Shown: piece by piece, positions 15,528-24,387 of the stretch
How positions within the stretch are numbered: the stretch's first letter is position 1
Layout: each line of letters starts with the position of its first letter
NCBI RefSeq assembly: GCF_003182095.1
Contig: NZ_QGTJ01000003.1
Coordinates: forward strand, 186,001 to 250,000
Origin: Plasticicumulans acidivorans
GTDB lineage: Bacteria; Pseudomonadota; Gammaproteobacteria; Competibacterales; Competibacteraceae
DNA length: 64,000 nucleotides
Direction of reading: 5' to 3'
Notes under the pieces: generated by a model
Database searches by the model: none
What the model was told of the DNA's origin: nothing
Seen by the model: the letters and a program-made list of their open reading frames with translations, nothing else
Program-made: the position numbers and the translations under genes

Positions 15528-17732
15528 TCAGTACGCACCACGCCGTGCCACGGCGCGCGGGCGGCGCTTTTTGAGCCGTGTCGCTTCACGCTGACGACGC
15601 TCCGCCGCCTCGATCAGCTGTTCGTGCGAACCGCGCTGTTCGCCACCCTCCTCCGGCTGGCGCTGCACATAACTGCCGTCAGACTGCATGTCCCATGCGG
15701 AGCGCCGGTCACGCAGCAGCTGCAGATCGAGCAGGTTGCGCAGTTCCTGACGCGCGTCGGCGGATTCCACCGGGGTGACGACCTCGACCCGGCTTTCCAG
15801 ATTGCGCTTCATGCAGTCAGCGGAACCGATGAAGTACTCCTCGCTGCCGCCGTTGCGGAAATAGAACACCCGCGAGTGCTCCAGGAAACGGCCGACGATG
15901 CTGACCACCCGCACCGTTTCCGAAACGCCGGGGAGTCCTGGGCGCAGGCGGCAGGTATCACGCACGATCAGATCGACCTGCACGCCCGCCTGCGAGGCGC
16001 GGTAAAGCGCGCGCGTGATGTCGACGTCTTCCAGCGCATTCATCTTGAACTGGATCAGGCCGGGCGTTTTCGCCGAATGCTGGCGGATCTCGCGTTCGAT
16101 CTTGTCGAGCAGCGCCGGCTTGAGCAGTTTCGGCGCCGGCAGCAGCTTGCGGTAGTTGCGCTTGGGCGTGAAGCCGGTCGTCAGGTAGTTGAACAGCTCG
16201 GTCAGATCCTCGCCGATCACCGGATCGCTGGTGAGGATGCCGAGGTCGGTGTACAGACGCGCCGTCCCCGGATGGTAGTTACCGGTACCGATATGCGCGT
16301 AACGGCGCAGACCGCTGTAGTCGCGGCGCACGACAAAGATCACCTTCGAGTGCGTCTTCAGGCCGACGACGCCGTAATTGACGTGGATACCGGCCTCTTC
16401 CAGCCGTGTCGCCCAGCGGATGTTCGCGGCTTCGTCGAAACGCGCCTTGAGCTCGACGACGACGGCAACCTGCTTGCCATTGCGCGCCGCCTCGACCAGA
16501 TACTCGATGATTTTCGAGTCCGACGAGGTGCGATACAGCGTCATCTTGATCGCCAGCACCTTCGGATCGCGTGCCGCTTCACGCACGAAGCGCTCCACCG
16601 TGGTCGCGAACGACTCGTAGGGGTGCTGCAGGAAGATCGTGCCGGCGTCGCGAATGGTGTGAAAGATGTTGGGCGCGCCGGCCAGCTTAGGGTGGTCGAG
16701 CGGCGCATGTGGCGGATCGTGCAGATCGGAGCGGTCGACGACGGCCACCTGAAACAGGTCACGCAGGCCGAGCATGCCGGACACTTCAAAGACGTCGTTG
16801 GCTTCGTCTAGACCGAGCTCGGCCGCGAGCATGCCGCGATGCACCGGGTCCATGTCCTTGACGACTTCGAGCCGCACGATCGAGGCGAACTTGCGTTCGC
16901 GCAACTCGGACTCGATCAGCACCAGCAGATCGTCGGCCTGCTCTTCGGAGCGCTCGACGACAGCATTGCGCGTCACGCGGAAATACTCGACGGCGACGAT
17001 TTCCATGCCCGGGAACAGCAGGTCGAGATTGTTCGCCATCACGTCTTCGAGCGGTACGAAGGTCGAACCGGCGTCGAGCGTCAGGAACCGCGGAATACCG
17101 GGGCCGACCGGCACCTTGACGCGTGCCAGCATCACCTGGTCGTCATTCGGATAGCGCACCGAGACCAGCAGATTCAGCGACAGATTGGAGATGAACGGGA
17201 ACGGATGCGCCGGGTCCATCGCCTGCGGCGTGACCAGCGGAAAGATATTGCGGATATAGAAATCACGCAGTTCCGCCTGCTGCTCATCGCCCAGCTTGCC
17301 GTAGCTGCGTACGCGAATCCCCTGCTCGATCAGCAGCGCATGCAGCTCCAGCGCCAGCGAACGCATCTGTTCGTTGAGCTCGCGGACTTCGGCATAGCAG
17401 GCGATCAGCTGCTGCAGCGGCGTGCGGCCGTCGACGGTCGGCGTGCGCACGCCGGCCCCGATCTGCTGCTTGAGGCCGCCAATGCGCTTCATGAAGAATT
17501 CGTCGAGATTGGAGCTGACGATGGCCAGAAACTTGATGCGCTCCAGCAGTGGATTGCGCGAATCCTGCCCTTCATGCAACACACGGCGATTGAACGCGAG
17601 CCAGGTGAGTTCCCGATTGAGATAAAGCTCGGGTGCATCCAGATCGATGACCGGAGGCGCCTCCACTCGCGTCGCCGGAAGCGCGCTGCCCGCGGCCTCC
17701 GCACTCACGCCGATCGGGGGACTGCTACTCAT
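15528..17732 (-). CDS. ppk1: Polyphosphate kinase 1
   Basis: A 734-aa enzyme that reversibly transfers the gamma phosphate of ATP to polyphosphate at the inner membrane. The four-domain PPK1 order is visible: N domain (LYLNRELTWLAFNRRVLHEG), head domain, and C1/C2 phospholipase-D-like domains. The autophosphorylated His461 lies in GLKTHSKVIFVVRR, and the second conserved histidine region is RYAHIGTGNYHPGTARLYTD. GGAGAATCCGCAC before MSSSPPIG supports this start over an ATG ten codons upstream. The gene follows the PPK2-type gene on the same strand after a 67-base gap. The C-terminus is a short Arg-rich tail. Confidence 0.96.
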   Translation of the reverse strand: MSSSPPIGVSAEAAGSALPATRVEAPPVIDLDAPELYLNRELTWLAFNRRVLHEGQDSRNPLLERIKFLAIVSSNLDEFFMKRIGGLKQQIGAGVRTPTVDGRTPLQQLIACYAEVRELNEQMRSLALELHALLIEQGIRVRSYGKLGDEQQAELRDFYIRNIFPLVTPQAMDPAHPFPFISNLSLNLLVSVRYPNDDQVMLARVKVPVGPGIPRFLTLDAGSTFVPLEDVMANNLDLLFPGMEIVAVEYFRVTRNAVVERSEEQADDLLVLIESELRERKFASIVRLEVVKDMDPVHRGMLAAELGLDEANDVFEVSGMLGLRDLFQVAVVDRSDLHDPPHAPLDHPKLAGAPNIFHTIRDAGTIFLQHPYESFATTVERFVREAARDPKVLAIKMTLYRTSSDSKIIEYLVEAARNGKQVAVVVELKARFDEAANIRWATRLEEAGIHVNYGVVGLKTHSKVIFVVRRDYSGLRRYAHIGTGNYHPGTARLYTDLGILTSDPVIGEDLTELFNYLTTGFTPKRNYRKLLPAPKLLKPALLDKIEREIRQHSAKTPGLIQFKMNALEDVDITRALYRASQAGVQVDLIVRDTCRLRPGLPGVSETVRVVSIVGRFLEHSRVFYFRNGGSEEYFIGSADCMKRNLESRVEVVTPVESADARQELRNLLDLQLLRDRRSAWDMQSDGSYVQRQPEEGGEQRGSHEQLIEAAERRQREATRLKKRRPRAVARRGAY

Positions 17733-17799
17733 GTGCGGATTCTCCTCTGTCTCTGCGTCCAAACTTCAGTCATAGAAGGAATCGCGCCTGCCGTCGAAC

Positions 17800-19305
17800 T
17801 TACTTGAGCGCACGCGCCAAGTGTTCGCAGACCGACTCCAGCACTTTGGCCCTGGCGTAGTACTTGTCTTCGGCCTCGACCAGCACCCACGGCGCCAGGC
17901 GCGTGCTGGTGTGCTCGACCATATCGTTGACAGCCAGTTCGTAATCGCCCCAGCGCTCGCGGTTGCGCCAGTCCTCATCGGTCAGTTTCCAGGCTTTCCA
18001 CGGCGTCGATTCACGATTGCGGAAACGCTTCTCCTGCTCATCACGGCTGATGTGCAGCCAGAACTTGAGCAGCACGATGCCGTGCTCGGCGAGGTGCTCC
18101 TCGAAGTCGTTGATCTCACCGTAGGCCCGCCGCCATTCCTGCGGCCTGGCGAAGCCTTCCACACGCTCGACCAGCACGCGCCCGTACCAGGAGCGATCGA
18201 AAATCGTCATGCGCCCGGCACGACTCATGTGCCGCCAGAAACGCCACAGATAATGGCGTGCGGCTTCCTCATCCGTCGGTTTGGCGATCTGCACCACCTG
18301 GTAGTTGCGCGCATCCATCGCGCTGGTGATGCGCCGGATGGCGCCACCCTTGCCGGCAGCGTCCCAGCCCTCAAAAACCAGGATGCTGCTGACGCCTTTT
18401 TCCCGCGCTTTGCGCTGCAGCTTGTTCAAACGCCCCTGCAGGGTCAGCAGCCGCTCGGCGTAGTCCTTTTTCGGCAGCGCTTTGCCCAGATCGAGCGCCG
18501 ACAGGATCGTCGGCTGCCCCGGCAGCGCACTGCTCTCGACCATCGCCTGCAGCGTATCGCTGTCGGCCTGATCCACCGCACTGTGCAGCAATCGCCGCTC
18601 GGCGAGCCGGCGGCGGATGCCATCACGCAAAATCGTCGCTACCGCGATGCTGCGGTAGCGCGGGTCAGAACCCTCGATGATCTTCCACGGCGCGGTGCCG
18701 GTGCCGGTGTGCATCAGCGTGCGCTCGGCGGCAGCGACGAAGCGGTCATACATGCGCCAGTGTTCCCAGTCTCTCGCGGTGACACGCCATTTCTGCAGCG
18801 GATCTTTTTCGAGCTTCTTCAGCCGATGCTCCTGCGCCGACTCCGACAGGTGCATCCAGAATTTGATGATCAGCGCACCATCGGCTGCCAGCGCCTCTTC
18901 GAAGACACGGATGCGCGACATGCGCTCATCGAATTCCTCAGCCGTGATCTTGCCGTAGACGTGATCCAGCAAAGGCGGCGAATACCATGAACTCAAATAC
19001 ATGCCGACGCGCCCGCGCGGCGGCAGCTCGCGCCAGTAGCGCCAGAACAGCGGACGCTCCTGCTCCTCGTCCGAGGGCTGATCGAACGCTCGCGTGTACA
19101 ACAGCCGTGTATCCAGCCATTCGTTGAGCTTGTTGACCGTCTCACTCTTGCCAGCACCATCAACGCCTGCGAACACCAGAATGACCGGGAAATCCGCCTC
19201 CCGCAGTTCACCCTGCAAGGTCAGGAGCTCCTGTCGAAGATCCTGCTCGCGGGCTGCGTACTCTTCCTTGCTGAGCGTGTGATTCAGTTCTGCAGTTCGG
19301 AACAT
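17800..19305 (-). CDS. pap: PPK2 class II: polyphosphate:AMP phosphotransferase, two fused domains
   Basis: A 501-aa protein made of two PPK2 domains. The first (about 1-230) has Walker A VFAGVDGAGKSETVNKLNEW; the second (about 260-501) has VFEGWDAAGKGGAIRRI and the lid/Walker B region RMTIFDRSWYGRVLVERVEG. Two-domain PPK2 proteins of this length (Acinetobacter PAP, Pseudomonas PA3455) phosphorylate AMP to ADP with polyphosphate. The first domain lacks the exact second-domain loop, as expected from asymmetric class II enzymes. It is followed by ppk1 on the same strand. ATG at 19305 fits family N-termini. The divergent neighbour is a transglycosylase gene; an inverted repeat lies between them. 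Confidence 0.93.
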   Translation of the reverse strand: MFRTAELNHTLSKEEYAAREQDLRQELLTLQGELREADFPVILVFAGVDGAGKSETVNKLNEWLDTRLLYTRAFDQPSDEEQERPLFWRYWRELPPRGRVGMYLSSWYSPPLLDHVYGKITAEEFDERMSRIRVFEEALAADGALIIKFWMHLSESAQEHRLKKLEKDPLQKWRVTARDWEHWRMYDRFVAAAERTLMHTGTGTAPWKIIEGSDPRYRSIAVATILRDGIRRRLAERRLLHSAVDQADSDTLQAMVESSALPGQPTILSALDLGKALPKKDYAERLLTLQGRLNKLQRKAREKGVSSILVFEGWDAAGKGGAIRRITSAMDARNYQVVQIAKPTDEEAARHYLWRFWRHMSRAGRMTIFDRSWYGRVLVERVEGFARPQEWRRAYGEINDFEEHLAEHGIVLLKFWLHISRDEQEKRFRNRESTPWKAWKLTDEDWRNRERWGDYELAVNDMVEHTSTRLAPWVLVEAEDKYYARAKVLESVCEHLARALK

Positions 19306-19338
19306 GGCAGTCTCGCTGTGAATCATGACCAATGAATG

Positions 19339-19359
19339 ACAGGTTTCGAGTCAACCTGT
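19339..19359. promoter_or_regulatory. Inverted repeat in the pap/SLT divergent region
   Basis: ACAGGTT-TCGAGTC-AACCTGT: 7-base arms match exactly around a 7-base spacer. It is 34 bases upstream of pap and 25 bases ahead of the TATACT -10 on the other strand. It is a candidate operator; it does not match the Pho box. Confidence 0.4.
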
Positions 19360-19363
19360 GCGG

Positions 19364-19390
19364 TTGTTCATTACAAGCTCATCCTATACT
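19364..19390 (+). promoter_or_regulatory. Possible promoter of the lytic transglycosylase pair
   Basis: TTGTTC (19364-19369), a 15-base spacer, TATACT (19385-19390). The -10 is good, the spacer is short. The leader to the ATG at 19466 would be about 70 bases. Confidence 0.35.
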
Positions 19391-19465
19391 GTCGCGGTGC
19401 TCGCCCGGTGGCGTCATACTGAGCGCCGTCAAGACAAGCAGGCTTGGTCACACCGGGAACGAATC

Positions 19466-20152
19466 ATGACAACAGGACGAATCAAGCCGTTGAGATACCG
19501 CGCCACAGTCCTGTGCTGCGGCCTGTTGGCTGCGGCTCCCGCGCTCGCAGACATCTGCTCGTATCGCGATGCTCAGGGAGTCCTGCACATCAGCAACGTG
19601 TGTGATCGTGATTCCCGTTTTCGCGTGGTCATGGCAACGCCGCATTATCAGCAGGAATCTGCATCCCCTGATATGACACCTGCCTCCACGCAGCTGCCCC
19701 CCGGCATCAGCCTCGGCCCGATGCCGCCCAGCTCCGCCAGCGGTATCAGCGCGGCGAAGCGGGCGCTCTACACACCAGCCATCCGCGCGGTGGCTGCGCA
19801 GTACGGCCTCGAACCAGCGCTGCTGCACGCCGTCATCAGCGCTGAGTCGGCCTACGAACCGTTGGCCGTATCCCGCGCCGGTGCCATGGGGCTGATGCAG
19901 CTGATGCCTGATACCGCTGCGCGCTTTGGCGTCGTCAACGCTTTCGATCCCGCACAGAATCTGCAGGGCGGAGCCCGTTACCTGCGCTGGCTGCTCGACC
20001 AGTTCCAGCAGTTGTCGCTCGCCGTGGCCGCCTACAATGCCGGTGAGAACTCGGTCATTCGCAACGGCTATGCGATTCCGCCCTTCCAGGAAACCCAGAC
20101 CTACGTGGCCCGGGTCCTCGACTACTACAACCGATACCGGCACGAGTACTGA
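19466..20152 (+). CDS. Small lytic transglycosylase with DUF4124 domain
   Basis: A 228-aa exported protein. A signal peptide (about 1-28, hydrophobic ATVLCCGLLAAAPALA) is followed by a DUF4124-like segment (ICSYRDAQGVLHISNVCD) and an SLT goose-lysozyme-fold domain (about 105-225) with catalytic Glu in AVISAESAYEPLAVSRAGAM, the GLMQLMPDTAARFGV motif and AVAAYNAGENSV. It cleaves peptidoglycan glycan strands to 1,6-anhydro products in the periplasm. ATG at 19466 gives a proper signal peptide; the longer frame does not. The larger transglycosylase starts 4 bases after its stop, so the two are co-transcribed. Confidence 0.9.
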   Translation: MTTGRIKPLRYRATVLCCGLLAAAPALADICSYRDAQGVLHISNVCDRDSRFRVVMATPHYQQESASPDMTPASTQLPPGISLGPMPPSSASGISAAKRALYTPAIRAVAAQYGLEPALLHAVISAESAYEPLAVSRAGAMGLMQLMPDTAARFGVVNAFDPAQNLQGGARYLRWLLDQFQQLSLAVAAYNAGENSVIRNGYAIPPFQETQTYVARVLDYYNRYRHEY

Positions 20153-20156
20153 TTCG

Positions 20157-22109
20157 ATGGCGTTGCCGCTAGGCCGCTGGGCGTTGGCCGGATGGCTGAT
20201 ATTCGCCCCTTGCTTGATCACCCCGACGACGTGGGCCGCGCCTCTCACCGAAAGCGCGCTTGCCAGCCAGCGCCGGGCCTTCGTCGATGCGGAACGCGCC
20301 CTCCTCAGCGGCGACACGGTGCGTCTGCGTGCCCTGTCCGTCCAGCTGCACGACTATCCGCTGTATCCCTATCTGCGCTATCGGGAGCTCAGTCGCTCCC
20401 TGGCGACGAGCGATGCGCGGACAGTGCGCCGCTTCCTCGCCGACTTCGCCGATACGCCGCTGGCGCCACGCTTGCGTGGTGAATGGCTGCGCCTGCTGGC
20501 CGATCAGTCACGCTGGGACGACATCGTTCTGGATTACCGCCCCGATGGCGATCTGGAACTGAGCTGCATACAGCGCACGGCCCTGCTTCAGCAGCAGCGA
20601 ACCGCGCAGGCTCTGGCCGGTTTCGACGCTGCATGGCTCGGCGAAAAAACGCTGCCTGGACGTTGCGACCCAGTCGTGCAGGCATGGGCCACCCAGGGCG
20701 GGCTGACACCGGCGATGGCCTGGCAGCGCTTCACTATCGGTATGCAGGCAGGAAGCACCAGCGCCGCCAGGCAAGCACTGCCCTGGCTGGACCCAGAAGA
20801 TCAGGACTGGGCCCGGCTCTGGCTCGCCGTGGATCAAAATCCCGCGCTCATCCTGCAGGACAGTCGCCTGCAGGCCAGCGGCGACGAACATGTCGAGATG
20901 ATCGTCGCACACGGCCTGATGCGCTGGATGAATCGCGATTCTGTGGCGGCAGCACCGGCTGTCGATGAAATCCGTCGCCGCCGTACCGTCACCGAGGAGC
21001 AGCTGCTACCGATCGAACGCACCCTGGCTATTTACATGGCGGCCCGCCAGCACCCGGATGCGCTGCGCCGCATCGACGCCATTCCCACCGCGTATGAAAA
21101 CGACACCCTGCGCGAATGGCGGGTACGCCTGTACCTGCTGCGCGGCAACTGGCGGGCCACGATCGATGCCATCGAACACATGCCACCGGCCCAGCTGGCG
21201 CGCCCGGCATGGCGCTACTGGCGCGCGCGCGCGCTGGAAGGCATAGGGGAACGCAGCGCGGCAGACATCGCCTATCGCGAGCTCGCGAGCCTGCGTGATT
21301 ACTATGGCTTTCTCGCGGCATCGCACACCAGCCAACGACCTGCAATGACCGATCATCCGGTCGCCAAACCGCTGGCAGCCATGCAGACACTGGCCTCGCT
21401 GCCCGCGGTCAACCGTGCGCGCGAACTATTCCTGCTCGGCAGACCCTATGACGCGCGCAGTGAATGGGCACTGGTCATGGACAACGCCGACCCGCAGCGC
21501 CTGCGGGCAGCGGCATTACTGGTAGCGGACTGGGGCTGGGCGGGTCAGGCCATCCTCTGGCTCGCCAAGGCCGGCGACTGGAACGATCTCGCACTGCGTT
21601 TTCCACTGCCCTGGCGCAATGAAGTCGAAAGCGCGGCCCATACCACACGCCTGTCCCCGGCCTGGCTGTACGCGATCGCACGCCAGGAAAGCACTTTTCA
21701 GCCTGAGGTCCGCTCACCGGCCGATGCCCGTGGACTGATGCAACTGCTGCCCAGCACGGCTGCCGATGTCGCCCGCGGCATCGGCATGCGCCTCAATGGC
21801 AGCAGCTCGCTCTACGATCCGTCCATCAATCTAAAGCTCGGCAGTATTCATCTGCGCCAGCTGCTCGACCGCTTCGACGGCAATATGGTCACTGCAACAG
21901 CGGCCTACAACGCCGGGGAAAACAGGATCCGCGACTGGCTGCCATCCACCGATGCGGTGGATGCCGATATCTGGGTGGAAACCATTCCCTTCGTGGAAAC
22001 GCGCAATTACGTCAAGCGCGTCTGGGAATACACAGCAGTATTCGAATACCGGCTCGGACTGCCAGTCCAAGGACTCACGCCGAACAAAGTTTCGTCGTGG
22101 AGCCCGTAA
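20157..22109 (+). CDS. slt: Soluble lytic transglycosylase Slt70
   Basis: A 650-aa periplasmic enzyme. It has a signal peptide (residues 1-27, WALAGWLIFAPCLITPTTWA), an alpha-superhelical doughnut of repeats (about 30-460), a linker domain, and a C-terminal SLT domain (about 480-640) with the catalytic Glu in LYAIARQESTFQPEVRSPAD, then RGLMQLLPSTAADVA and ATAAYNAGENRIRDWL. Length and order match E. coli Slt70. It acts on peptidoglycan during turnover or antibiotic damage. The start is the first ATG after the preceding transglycosylase gene. It is the second of three transglycosylases in the window. Confidence 0.94.
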   Translation: MALPLGRWALAGWLIFAPCLITPTTWAAPLTESALASQRRAFVDAERALLSGDTVRLRALSVQLHDYPLYPYLRYRELSRSLATSDARTVRRFLADFADTPLAPRLRGEWLRLLADQSRWDDIVLDYRPDGDLELSCIQRTALLQQQRTAQALAGFDAAWLGEKTLPGRCDPVVQAWATQGGLTPAMAWQRFTIGMQAGSTSAARQALPWLDPEDQDWARLWLAVDQNPALILQDSRLQASGDEHVEMIVAHGLMRWMNRDSVAAAPAVDEIRRRRTVTEEQLLPIERTLAIYMAARQHPDALRRIDAIPTAYENDTLREWRVRLYLLRGNWRATIDAIEHMPPAQLARPAWRYWRARALEGIGERSAADIAYRELASLRDYYGFLAASHTSQRPAMTDHPVAKPLAAMQTLASLPAVNRARELFLLGRPYDARSEWALVMDNADPQRLRAAALLVADWGWAGQAILWLAKAGDWNDLALRFPLPWRNEVESAAHTTRLSPAWLYAIARQESTFQPEVRSPADARGLMQLLPSTAADVARGIGMRLNGSSSLYDPSINLKLGSIHLRQLLDRFDGNMVTATAAYNAGENRIRDWLPSTDAVDADIWVETIPFVETRNYVKRVWEYTAVFEYRLGLPVQGLTPNKVSSWSP

Positions 22110-22148
22110 TAAGCTCTCTCCACGACGCTCCCTGCCCAAAACCGCAAC

Positions 22149-22164
22149 CTGCCCGTCTGGGCAG
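22149..22164. terminator. Short hairpin between slt and the chemotaxis operon
   Basis: CTGCCC-GTCT-GGGCAG lies 40 bases after slt and just past the stop of the convergent last chemotaxis gene (22173). The 6-bp GC stem has no T-run, so it could serve either direction weakly. Confidence 0.4.
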
Positions 22165-22172
22165 TAACGCGC

Positions 22173-22640
22173 TCAGGCGGGTACGACGAGCACAATGCTG
22201 CCAGCGCCATAGCGCTCGATATTGAGCTTGAGCGCAAGCCGCGAACCTTTGGCGAGCAGCGTTGCTGCGACATCCGGCAAGGGGTCAGGCCCGAAGCTTT
22301 TGGTCGCCAGGGTCACTCGATGTGCATCACTAGAGGCGAACAAACGCGACACAACGTTCAGCACCTCCGCGCAATTATCGAGAATATCCTCTTCGAGCTT
22401 GCCCTTTTTCACGTATTCGCTGGCCACGTCACTCGGCATCATCGATAACGCCGCACCGGCATACGCGCCAAAGGGAACATCCATTAAACAAGCCGCCGCA
22501 TTCTGCGTATCGCCGGATGAATAAAGCCCGCATATCGTCAGGGCACTATCGTCTACCGTCTGCTGGACGATAGTCAGTTTAGTCCCCACGAGATTGGAGA
22601 CCATGCGCACAACGGCATCTGCCGACGGTAGACGAAGCAT
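22173..22640 (-). CDS. CheX/CheC-like protein, degenerate
   Basis: A 155-aa soluble protein, last gene of the chemotaxis operon. It has no strong signature, but it has a CheC/CheX-like pattern: an acidic helix EEDILDNCAEVLNVVSRLF containing E-x2-N (EVLN), and alternating beta strands (SALTICGLYSSGD, HRVTLATKSFGPD, LALKLNIERYGAGSIVLVV). CheC/X proteins dephosphorylate CheY-P through such a Glu/Asn pair. It starts 19 bases after the preceding CheY gene ends. It may be a second phosphatase or an adaptor. Being small and divergent, the assignment is tentative. Confidence 0.55.
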   Translation of the reverse strand: MLRLPSADAVVRMVSNLVGTKLTIVQQTVDDSALTICGLYSSGDTQNAAACLMDVPFGAYAGAALSMMPSDVASEYVKKGKLEEDILDNCAEVLNVVSRLFASSDAHRVTLATKSFGPDPLPDVAATLLAKGSRLALKLNIERYGAGSIVLVVPA

Positions 22641-22659
22641 TCAGAGCCCCCTGCCAGTA

Positions 22660-23022
22660 TCAGTCAAGGAATGGATCGAAGTGCCGCTGGAAATCCTCAG
22701 CAGTAAATGGCTTCGTGATCAGGAAAGCTGCACCATTCTTTTCGGCGAGCTCGCGCATCTCCGGGCTAGCTTCCGTGGTGACGAAACCGAATGGCGTGTC
22801 AAACTCTGCAGCACGCAGCGCGATCAGGAAATCCAGCCCGTTCATCTCCGGCATGTTCCAGTCGGAAATGATCAGATCGGGTTCTTCTGACTTCGCGATA
22901 CCCAGCGCTTCGGCACCATCCGCCGCTTCGATAATCTTGTGTCCACTGTAGCCAGCCTGGCGCAGCGTCCGAATCACGATGCTGCGCATGGCCTTGCTAT
23001 CGTCGGCGACAAGAATCTTCAT
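22660..23022 (-). CDS. cheY: CheY-type single-domain response regulator
   Basis: A 120-aa stand-alone receiver: acid pocket ADDSKA (residues 6-11), phospho-acceptor Asp54 in LIISDWNMPEMNGLDF, and the conserved Lys in LITKPFTAEDF. It lacks any output domain, so it acts by protein contact, probably on the flagellar switch FliM or as a phosphate sink. It is one of two CheY proteins in this operon and lies between the two CheX-type genes, next to which its dephosphorylation partner is encoded. Its start is 88 bases after the stop of cheX. Confidence 0.92.
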   Translation of the reverse strand: MKILVADDSKAMRSIVIRTLRQAGYSGHKIIEAADGAEALGIAKSEEPDLIISDWNMPEMNGLDFLIALRAAEFDTPFGFVTTEASPEMRELAEKNGAAFLITKPFTAEDFQRHFDPFLD

Positions 23023-23110
23023 GAAACGCTCCTGTATTTGTCTCGCGCCTTACATCATCACACGCCGTGTGATCATCGCGCGTTATACCAATGCATACCG
23101 GCTGCGGAGT

Positions 23111-23551
23111 TTACTGCATTCCGCACAGCATCACGCGAAAGGGTCCCCCTTCGGCCACGAAATAGGCATCGCAAACGTTTACACAGGCGTCTGGAACAAG
23201 ACCACCGCCGATCACCACCGTGGGAATTTCAAGCTGAGAGTTCTCCGCGAGCAATGATTTGATGTTGCCGCCAATCATATTGATGAGCTCACCGACGGTG
23301 TCGGCCGCATCCTGTTCGCCCACCGCATCGAGGTCGAGGCGGAACATGACCGCGGCAGCGCTGCTGGCCACCTCTCGACTGCAATGCAGATAAACCCTGC
23401 CCAGCAGAGCCCCGGCTTCGCTGATACCGACAGACCCCGTAACGCCATCGGCAATTTCCAGCGGATCATCCACAGGAATCGCCTCGTAGCCGAGCGTCGA
23501 CGCCCATACGTTTTCGACAATGGCGTTGATTTCCGCAAGACCGATATGCAT
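23111..23551 (-). CDS. cheX: CheX-family CheY-P phosphatase
   Basis: A 146-aa protein of the CheC/CheX/FliY family. The signature helix is ADTVGELINMIGGNIKSLL, matching the E-x2-N active site (GELINM: Glu88, Asn91) of CheX, followed by the strand-rich half TVVIGGG...VCDAYFVAEGG. CheX dimers hydrolyse the phosphate on CheY. Gammaproteobacteria more often use CheZ, which is not encoded in this window. It follows cheR by 17 bases in the operon. Confidence 0.85.
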   Translation of the reverse strand: MHIGLAEINAIVENVWASTLGYEAIPVDDPLEIADGVTGSVGISEAGALLGRVYLHCSREVASSAAAVMFRLDLDAVGEQDAADTVGELINMIGGNIKSLLAENSQLEIPTVVIGGGLVPDACVNVCDAYFVAEGGPFRVMLCGMQ

Positions 23552-23568
23552 GGCAGCCGCATCACTCT

Positions 23569-24387
23569 TCAGGTTCGCGCTCGGTAACAGAGCGTGCGAT
23601 CGAATTTCACCTGCTCGAAGCGGGAATCCAGATTCAGCGTAGTCTCCGAACCGCCCAGAAACAGGTAACCACCCGGGCGCAGTAAGTTGTAGACCTTGCC
23701 CAGTATCTGGCGCTTCATCGCATCATCGAAATAAATAAGCACATTACGCATGAATATCACGTCGCTGGCGGGCACGCCCATCCACAGGCTGGCCAGATTC
23801 ATTTCCCGGAAATCGACCATTCGACGTAATTCATCCTTGATGCGCCAGTCCATTTCCACACGCTCGAAATGCTTGACGAGCAGCGCCGCTGGTAAACCGC
23901 GGTTCACCTCCAGCTGCGAATACCGCCCCTCGCGACAGCGCTGAATCATTTCACGGGAAATATCGGTGGCCACGATATTCATGCGCCAGCTGGCGAGCTC
24001 TGGAAAATGCTCGCGAATCAGCATGCAGATCGAATAGATCTCCTGTCCGCTCGAAGCGGCGGCGCACCAGAGGTTAAGCGCACGCTCGGTGGAGCGCAGC
24101 CGGATCATTTCCGGCAGAATTATTTTGCGCAGCGTGTCGAACGGATGGACATCGCGAAAGAACGAGGTTTCGTTGGTCGTCATGGCATCGACGACTTCGC
24201 GCTGCAGGTCGCCACTGCGATCCGTACGCAGTTTCTGCACCAGACCACCAATATCCGCCAGGCCGCAGGCCCTCACCAGCGGCTTCAGGCGCAGCTCGAC
24301 CAGATACTCCTTTCCAGGTTCAAGCACGATGGCGGAACGTTCGAGAACCAATCGGCAGATGTAATCGAAATCGCCCGGACTCAGCAT
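23569..24387 (-). CDS. cheR: CheR chemoreceptor methyltransferase
   Basis: A 272-aa S-adenosylmethionine-dependent glutamate methyltransferase. The N-terminal all-alpha domain (about 1-75) precedes the SAM-binding domain, with ALNLWCAAASSGQEIYSICM (motif I of CheR; family usually has GCSTGEEPYS), VATDISREMIQRCREGRYSQ, and DVIFMRNVLIYFDDAMKRQI. It methylates receptor glutamates for adaptation, opposed by the overlapping CheB. The ATG overlaps the end of cheB by 7 bases, indicating coupled translation. Its receptors are not encoded nearby. Confidence 0.94.
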   Translation of the reverse strand: MLSPGDFDYICRLVLERSAIVLEPGKEYLVELRLKPLVRACGLADIGGLVQKLRTDRSGDLQREVVDAMTTNETSFFRDVHPFDTLRKIILPEMIRLRSTERALNLWCAAASSGQEIYSICMLIREHFPELASWRMNIVATDISREMIQRCREGRYSQLEVNRGLPAALLVKHFERVEMDWRIKDELRRMVDFREMNLASLWMGVPASDVIFMRNVLIYFDDAMKRQILGKVYNLLRPGGYLFLGGSETTLNLDSRFEQVKFDRTLCYRART

